Source: Pseudoflavitalea sp. G-6-1-2
Lineage (GTDB): Bacteria > Bacteroidota > Bacteroidia > Chitinophagales > Chitinophagaceae
DNA length: 64,000 nucleotides
Assembly: GCF_012927185.1 (NCBI RefSeq)
Contig: NZ_JABBGB010000001.1
Coordinates: 186,001 to 250,000 of the forward strand
Direction: 5' to 3'
A program made the position numbers and the translations under genes. Shown here in pieces: positions 59,285 through 64,000 of this stretch; position 1 is the first letter of the stretch; every line of letters begins with the position of its first letter. The notes beneath the pieces are model-generated. The model was not told the DNA's origin. It was given only the letters and a program-made list of their open reading frames with translations, and ran no database searches.

Positions 59285-60271
59285 ATGTTGATCAGAGCAG
59301 AATGTATTGATCCCGACCAATTTTTATTGGAAACTGATTTCCCACCCTTCTTCCAGGAACCCGGAAAAGCGATTACAGAAATCAGACGCACCGCCAATGG
59401 ACCAAACTGCAGTGGCAGTTTTCTCGACCTTTTCTTTGAAGGTGTGCTGGTATGGCATGGCCATATGCAATCGGGTAAAGATCTGCTGGTAAATTATGAA
59501 GTAGATTTTCCGGTGGTTCAGGTGTTGTTTTCCCTGACCTCCAATACGCTGTACTGTTCAGACAGTATGGACGTACCTTTTTCTCTCAACACTAATCAGT
59601 TCAATATTTGCTATATGCCCTGGTACAATGGCACTATTGAATGGAAGGCTTCAGAAAAAATGGAATCGGTAGAATTTTATATCCTGCCGGAATACTTCGA
59701 TCGCTTTCTGCCAGAAGAAAAATTGTTTCAGCAATTCAGAACAGATATTCAGCAACAGCGATTCAGCAGACTAAGCAATCACAATCTGCCGATCACTGCC
59801 CCCATGCAGGTTTTGCTGCGCGACATCGTTCATTCAAAAAGAAAAAATCATTACAGACGATTGGAAGTGGAAGCCAAACTCACGGAACTGTTGCTGTTGC
59901 AGTTTGAACAATTCCGGCAGTTCAATGAGAATCCCGTATGTGCCACACTCAAGCAATCCGAGATCGAGAAAATGTATTTCGCGCGGGAAATAATTCTCAG
60001 CAATTACGATAAACCCTGCTCACTCATCGATCTTGCACATGAGGTAGGCACCAATGAATATAAACTGAAGAAACATTTCAAAGCAGTTTTCGGCAATACA
60101 GTATTCGGCTATCTCAACAATTCAAAAATGGCACACGCAAAAGATCTGCTGCAAAGCGGGGCCATGAATGTAACTGAAGTGGCAGATCTCGTAGGCTACA
60201 AGAACACCACTCACTTTACGGCTGCATTCAAAAAACATTTCGGCATTCTGCCCAGTGATCTGAAATTGTAG
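59285..60271 (+). CDS. AraC family regulator divergent from the siderophore receptor (PchR-like)
   Basis: The 328-residue protein has a C-terminal AraC domain (residues about 225-328: CSLIDLAHEVGTNEYKLKKH, FGNTVFGYLNNSKMAHAKDL, MNVTEVADLVGYKNTTHFT, FKKHFGILPSDLKL). The N-terminal part resembles PchR-type sensors, which bind ferric siderophore and activate their receptor gene. Divergence from a siderophore receptor supports that role. It is convergent with the MFS gene downstream, with 5 nt between the stops. Cytoplasmic. Confidence 0.88.
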   Translation: MLIRAECIDPDQFLLETDFPPFFQEPGKAITEIRRTANGPNCSGSFLDLFFEGVLVWHGHMQSGKDLLVNYEVDFPVVQVLFSLTSNTLYCSDSMDVPFSLNTNQFNICYMPWYNGTIEWKASEKMESVEFYILPEYFDRFLPEEKLFQQFRTDIQQQRFSRLSNHNLPITAPMQVLLRDIVHSKRKNHYRRLEVEAKLTELLLLQFEQFRQFNENPVCATLKQSEIEKMYFAREIILSNYDKPCSLIDLAHEVGTNEYKLKKHFKAVFGNTVFGYLNNSKMAHAKDLLQSGAMNVTEVADLVGYKNTTHFTAAFKKHFGILPSDLKL

Positions 60272-60276
60272 TGTAA

Positions 60277-61635
60277 TTATAAAACAGGCTGCGCCTTTTT
60301 CTCATATCTCTGCAACCCTCCGAGTAACACCAAACCCAGTACAGCAAAGGCTCCCAGCAATACAAGCGGGCCAGAACCATCACTACCGTTACTGTTCAGC
60401 AGAAAAGAAAGCAGCGGCAATCCGATACCACCTCCAATGAAATAGGCAGTAGAAGTAAGGCTTGCACCAACACCGAGATGCTCTTCGGGAACTTTCTCCA
60501 TGGCAATTACGGAGTAACCGGTAAAGCAAAGGATCATTCCGATACCGGCGATGCAGGCTCCGCCCGCGAGCAGCAATGCCAGCTGATGCGTCTGCAATGC
60601 GAGTATGATGCAGGTAGCACCCAGCAACATAGAGCAGGTGCCGACGATAGCAATGATCTTATCATTCATAACACGGAGCATGCGCGGCAAAACAAATTTC
60701 CCGAAGATGGCCGAAGCGAAGCTGAAGGGCATGAGCATTAACCCTGCTTCAAATGCGGCATAATGGAACTTCTGCTGCATAATGTAACTGATGAGAAAAA
60801 GATAGCCGGTGAAGATGGCGCCCAGCAGAATAAAAAGCGTATTGCCGGTTCTGAGAGACCGGATGCTGAGTAGTTTCAGATCGATCAACGGTTCACGGGC
60901 ACGCTTCAATCTCCGGTAAAGCAGCCCACCGAACAATATCGTAGAACCCAGCAGCAGAGAGAACTTCAGCGGATCAGCTCCGATATGTGGGAGCATCTCT
61001 GTAGTCCAGGTTAGAAAGAACATCGCAACAATCAACACCAATGCAGAAATAATATCAGGCTTGCTTTTATGCCCAGGACGATCGTTTTCCAGATAGAAGA
61101 ATGCCACTGCAATAATGAACAGCAGCACCGGTACATTGATCAGAAAAACCCAACTCCAGCCCCAGTAGTTTGCAATGATGCCGCCAACAGATAATCCACT
61201 TCCCGAACCTACTGCTGCAAACGAACTGAATATTCCAATGGCTTTGCTTCTTTCTCCCGGTTCAGAAAAATAGTAATTGATGATAGCAAACGCAGATGGC
61301 ATCAGCAATGCAGCACCCAGCCCCTGCACTGCCCTGAATATTACCAGCGATGTAAAGGAAGTAGATAAACCGGCACCGAGTGAAGTAACCAGAAAGATAA
61401 AAGATCCGGCAAGGAAGATATTCTTTCTTCCGAAGTAATCGGTGAGTTTGCCGCCCAGCAACAGGAAGCATCCGTAAACCAGCACGTAAGCACTCTGTAA
61501 TTTGTAACTTGATTCGCTGGTAAGTCCCAGACTTTTTTCTATCAGTGGCAGCGCAAGGTTAACAATTGCAATGTCCAGCGCTTCCACAAATACACCCATC
61601 GAAGCAATGATGAGTATGAGTTTCCTGTTCTTCAT
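60277..61635 (-). CDS. MFS transporter, DHA2 (EmrB/QacA) family
   Basis: The 452-residue protein has about 14 hydrophobic helices. The DHA2 signatures are visible: MGVFVEALDIAIVNLALPLI in helix 1, GKLTDYFGRKNIFLAGSFIF between helices 2 and 3, FRAVQGLGAALLMPSAFAII in helix 4, and SGLSVGGIIANYWGWSWVF (motif C) in helix 5. Such proteins export drugs or other hydrophobic compounds with proton antiport. It is divergent from an Lrp-type regulator, with a shared palindrome. Predicted promoter: TTTG at 61687-61690, 23 nt, TAATTTTG at 61656-61663 (minus). Inner membrane. Confidence 0.9.
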   Translation of the reverse strand: MKNRKLILIIASMGVFVEALDIAIVNLALPLIEKSLGLTSESSYKLQSAYVLVYGCFLLLGGKLTDYFGRKNIFLAGSFIFLVTSLGAGLSTSFTSLVIFRAVQGLGAALLMPSAFAIINYYFSEPGERSKAIGIFSSFAAVGSGSGLSVGGIIANYWGWSWVFLINVPVLLFIIAVAFFYLENDRPGHKSKPDIISALVLIVAMFFLTWTTEMLPHIGADPLKFSLLLGSTILFGGLLYRRLKRAREPLIDLKLLSIRSLRTGNTLFILLGAIFTGYLFLISYIMQQKFHYAAFEAGLMLMPFSFASAIFGKFVLPRMLRVMNDKIIAIVGTCSMLLGATCIILALQTHQLALLLAGGACIAGIGMILCFTGYSVIAMEKVPEEHLGVGASLTSTAYFIGGGIGLPLLSFLLNSNGSDGSGPLVLLGAFAVLGLVLLGGLQRYEKKAQPVL

Positions 61636-61687
61636 ATAATCTCTCTGTTGCAGGCCAAAATTAAACTAGTCAGTCCATTTGCGCTTC

Positions 61688-61701
61688 AAATAGCGCTATT
61701 T
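61688..61701. promoter_or_regulatory. Perfect palindrome between divergent MFS and Lrp genes
   Basis: AAATAGCGCTATTT is a 14-bp perfect palindrome. It overlaps the predicted -33 element of the MFS promoter and lies 15 bp before a TATTTTTG -7 box (61717-61724) for the Lrp gene. It is a likely operator for the Lrp/AsnC protein encoded next door. Confidence 0.5.
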
Positions 61702-61766
61702 CAGAACAATTGCTCATATTTTTGCATTAATTCATGTCAATTGAACTTTAAACTCAATCATATCAT

Positions 61767-62252
61767 ATGCCGGCAGCACAAATGAACTCCGCAAACTACA
61801 CACCCGATGAAAAAGACTACCAGATACTGAAAGTGCTGGAAGAGAATGGCAGGTTATCTGTCCGTGAAGTGGCAGCCAAAGTACACCTGAGCGCAACACC
61901 TACACTGGAGCGCATCCGAAGGCTTGAGCAAAACGGCGTGATAATGCAATACGGCGCATTGCTCAATCACAAAAAGATCAACAAGGGCATAATTGTAATT
62001 TGCCAGGTGAGTATCAGAGAGCATAACCGGAAAGCAGCGAAACAGTTTCTCGATAAGATCCATTCATTTAAGGAAGTGCTGGAGTGTTACAATATTGCAG
62101 GAGATTTTGATTTTATGCTGAAGATTGTTTCGGAGTCGATGGAAACCTATCACGATTTTTTTGTGAACAAGCTGAGTGAGGTACCGCATATCGGGCATTC
62201 CAAAAGCATATTTGTGATGAACGTGATGAAACAAACACATCAGATGCTGTAA
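61767..62252 (+). CDS. Lrp/AsnC family transcriptional regulator
   Basis: The 161-residue protein has an N-terminal winged helix-turn-helix (KDYQILKVLEENGRLSVREV, VHLSATPTLERIRRLEQNGV) and a C-terminal RAM ligand-binding domain (IVICQVSIREHNRKAAKQFL, VLECYNIAGDFDFMLKIV). AsnC-type proteins form octamers and respond to amino acids or related small molecules. It is divergent from the MFS exporter and probably regulates it. MPAAQMNSANYTP at 61767 is used; a start at the second Met (61782) is possible. Confidence 0.92.
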   Translation: MPAAQMNSANYTPDEKDYQILKVLEENGRLSVREVAAKVHLSATPTLERIRRLEQNGVIMQYGALLNHKKINKGIIVICQVSIREHNRKAAKQFLDKIHSFKEVLECYNIAGDFDFMLKIVSESMETYHDFFVNKLSEVPHIGHSKSIFVMNVMKQTHQML

Positions 62253-62333
62253 TCAGAAAAATGCAGGCCAACTCCGGAATATCCAACCTGAAGCGTAATT
62301 TTAAATGTTACAGCGCAGTTCAACCATGCCAGC

Positions 62334-62906
62334 ATGAGCCAGAAACTTAGACAGCATTTAGAAACGATCATCGATCTCACGGACGAGGAATTCGACTATA
62401 TCCTCTCCCATTTCACCTATCGTAAATTTCTAAAGAACCAGTATGTTATTCAGGAAGGTGATTATGTGAAGTACGATTATTTTGTATTGAGTGGTCTATT
62501 GAAATCCTGGCAAATCGACGATAAAGGCAGTATCCATATTGTTCTGTTTGCAACAGAAAACTGGTGGATCTCCGATCCGGAAGCCTTCCACTATCAAACC
62601 AAAGCAACACTGAACATCGATTGTTTCGAAGACAGTGAAACACTTTTTATTTCTCAAGAAAACAGAGAAAAGCTTTGCGCAGAGATGCAAAAGATGCAAT
62701 ACTTTTTTCGAAAGAAAACCACGGCAGGATATGTGGCATCGCAAAAAAGAATTCTGTCGCTGATAAGTTTCAATGCCAAACAACGATATGAATATTTCAC
62801 ACAACAATATCCCGATCTTTTACAGCGGGTACCTAAAACCCTCATCGCATCTTACTTAGGAATCACCAGAGAAACTTTAAGCAGGCTTATTTCTTTGCAG
62901 CCGTGA
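62334..62906 (+). CDS. Crp/Fnr family transcriptional regulator
   Basis: The 190-residue protein has an N-terminal cNMP-binding-like barrel (KNQYVIQEGDYVKYDYFVLS, IVLFATENWWISDPEAFHYQ) and a C-terminal helix-turn-helix (LIASYLGITRETLSRLISLQ). It lies 82 bp after the Lrp gene and 82 bp before an MFS gene that it may regulate. Like the other Crp/Fnr protein in the window it shows no ligand motif that would fix its signal. Confidence 0.88.
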   Translation: MSQKLRQHLETIIDLTDEEFDYILSHFTYRKFLKNQYVIQEGDYVKYDYFVLSGLLKSWQIDDKGSIHIVLFATENWWISDPEAFHYQTKATLNIDCFEDSETLFISQENREKLCAEMQKMQYFFRKKTTAGYVASQKRILSLISFNAKQRYEYFTQQYPDLLQRVPKTLIASYLGITRETLSRLISLQP

Positions 62907-62959
62907 TATTTGTCACGCTTGTTTTGTGATATTCTTCCTTTAACAGCCATGCTGCGTTA

Positions 62960-62983
62960 CTGAATTTTGTACCTAAAATTCAG
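62960..62983. promoter_or_regulatory. Imperfect palindrome just upstream of the MFS start
   Basis: CTGAATTTTG (62960-62969), spacer TACC, TAAAATTCAG (62974-62983): 9 of 10 positions are symmetric. It ends 4 bp before the start codon and overlaps GAATTTTG, a -7-like sequence. It may be an operator for the preceding Crp/Fnr protein. Confidence 0.4.
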
Positions 62984-62987
62984 ATTC

Positions 62988-64000
62988 ATGACAGAACAAC
63001 CAGCTTCCAACAGAATACCTCCGGCTATCTGGGCTTTAACTTTTTGCGTTTTCGGTTTTGGTACAGCAGAATTTGTGTCCGTAGGTTTGCTGCCTACCAT
63101 TGCGGCAGATTTATCAGTCCCTGTAAGTTACACGGGTCTACTGGTTACGATGTATGCATTAGGTATTGCCGTGGGAGGGCCACTGCTCACAGCAATTACA
63201 GGAAGTATCGAGCGAAAGAAACTATTGATAACAGCGCTGCTGTTATTTGTTTTCGGCAATCTCATTGCCTATTTTTCTTCCAACATTTATACGCTGCTGA
63301 TCAGCAGGGCTATCACCGGTGCAACCAATGGTTTGTTTCTTGCACACGCCGTAGTGATGGCCAGCAATATGGTTGAAGGGAACAAAAAAGCCACTGCTAT
63401 CTCATTGGTTTTTTCCGGACTTATGATTGCCACAGTGGTGGGCGCTCCTGCCGGTACTTATTTGGGTACGCATTTCGGCTGGCATGCAACATTTCTAGCT
63501 ATCATCATCTGGACCCTCGCAGGATTGATTGGGCTGATTTTCGTATTGCCTACTCAACCCAAACCAGTAGCTGCATTAAGATTAGGGGATATACCCGTAG
63601 TGTTCAAAAACACTTCTGTACTCATCATATTGCTCGCTAATATTTTTGCGTATACCGGAACATTCGTGTTGTTTACTTACATCTCTCCCGTGTTAAAAAA
63701 CATTACAGGGTTTTCCGAGAACCTGATAAATCTTGTGTTGCTGATATTTGGAGTGGGCGTGGCTTTAGGTAATTTTGCAGGAGGAAGATTATCCGACCGT
63801 AAGCCATCAAAAACATTGGTGTATCTCTTCTTATTTCACGCCATTGTTTTATTCATACTCTCATTTGTTTTGGGAAGTAAGCCATTGGTTTTTGCACTTG
63901 TGCTGATACTGGGATTTCTTGCATACGGGAATGTTCCGGCATTGCAATTACTCGCTGTGCAGTTATCGGAAAAGCACAAACCGGGCAGTGGTGGCATTGC
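62988..64000 (+). CDS. MFS transporter, DHA1 (AraJ/YdhP-like), 3' end missing
   Basis: The frame is open from ATG 62988 to the window edge, giving 337 codons. The sequence begins PPAIWALTFCVFGFGTAEFV and contains GLLPTIAADLSVPVSYTGLL, RKKLLITALLLFVFGNLIAY and ISRAITGATNGLFLAHAVVM, all typical of the AraJ/YdhP group of sugar-efflux or drug transporters. Ten of about twelve helices are present. The neighbouring Crp/Fnr gene and the palindrome at its start suggest local control. Inner membrane; substrate unknown. Confidence 0.88.
   Translation, partial: MTEQPASNRIPPAIWALTFCVFGFGTAEFVSVGLLPTIAADLSVPVSYTGLLVTMYALGIAVGGPLLTAITGSIERKKLLITALLLFVFGNLIAYFSSNIYTLLISRAITGATNGLFLAHAVVMASNMVEGNKKATAISLVFSGLMIATVVGAPAGTYLGTHFGWHATFLAIIIWTLAGLIGLIFVLPTQPKPVAALRLGDIPVVFKNTSVLIILLANIFAYTGTFVLFTYISPVLKNITGFSENLINLVLLIFGVGVALGNFAGGRLSDRKPSKTLVYLFLFHAIVLFILSFVLGSKPLVFALVLILGFLAYGNVPALQLLAVQLSEKHKPGSGGI

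Noticed and set aside
1-64000. CRISPR arrays, tRNA or rRNA genes, insertion sequences, prophage
   Set aside because: I looked for regularly spaced repeats, cloverleaf-type segments, transposase or integrase motifs and phage genes and found none.

Overview
The window reads as chromosomal DNA of a member of the Bacteroidota, most likely order Chitinophagales, family Chitinophagaceae. The evidence is type IX secretion and gliding genes (porV, porU, gldJ, a PorP/SprF protein), TonB-dependent receptors with N-terminal carboxypeptidase-like domains, a FecR/ECF sigma pair, bacillithiol synthesis (bshA), DUF4292, LytTR regulators, and Bacteroidota-type promoters (TTG or TTTG, about 18-23 nt, then TAnnTTTG). 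Shine-Dalgarno sequences are not evident. I see no tRNA, rRNA, CRISPR array, prophage or insertion sequence. Both ends cut genes: a GH31 glycosidase on the left and an MFS transporter on the right.

Layout. 1-8.8 kb: GH31 glycosidase, adenine deaminase, a Crp/Fnr regulator, a LiaF-like membrane protein, a DUF4288 protein, a LytS/LytTR two-component pair, and an ECF sigma with its FecR anti-sigma but no receptor beside it. 8.8-20.4 kb: housekeeping and scattered genes, including AraC and GNAT proteins, M28 peptidase, anmK, upp, a PorP/SprF protein, 3-methyladenine glycosylase, an EI24 protein, an RsmI-like methylase and bshA. 20.5-23.7 kb: an ispF-dut-DUF4292-envC operon. 23.8-31.6 kb: the type IX secretion module, porV and porU on one strand, gldJ and murF on the other. 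31.7-36 kb: CHAD protein, methionine genes (metZ, OsmC, divergent metX) and DUF2490.

36-49.3 kb is a complete assimilatory sulfate-reduction region on the minus strand. In transcription order it is cysH, cysD, cysN, cysE, cobA, cysJ, cysI, a siroheme synthase fused to a TSUP transporter, and a TonB receptor. Sulfate is activated by CysDN, APS is reduced directly by a 4Fe-4S type CysH, and sulfite is reduced by CysIJ. CobA and the fusion protein make siroheme, and CysE makes the carbon acceptor for cysteine.

The most interesting find is upstream of cysH. A strong promoter drives a short reading frame of 22 codons whose end is SCCCCNACYSC, six cysteine codons in the last ten. This looks like a cysteine-sensing leader peptide. 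A palindrome, TAGTCTACT-N5-AGTAGACTA or variants, occurs beside this promoter, within or just before cysH, directly before cobA, and before the TonB receptor. I infer two layers of control: an operator, possibly for an Rrf2/IscR-class protein not present here, and translation-dependent attenuation.

49.3-64 kb: a 1759-residue secreted subtilisin-like protease with a type IX sorting domain, a HipA-like kinase overlapping a DUF3037 gene, a TonB siderophore receptor with a divergent AraC regulator and tandem direct repeats between them, an MFS exporter with a divergent Lrp regulator sharing a perfect palindrome, and a Crp/Fnr regulator followed by the truncated MFS gene.
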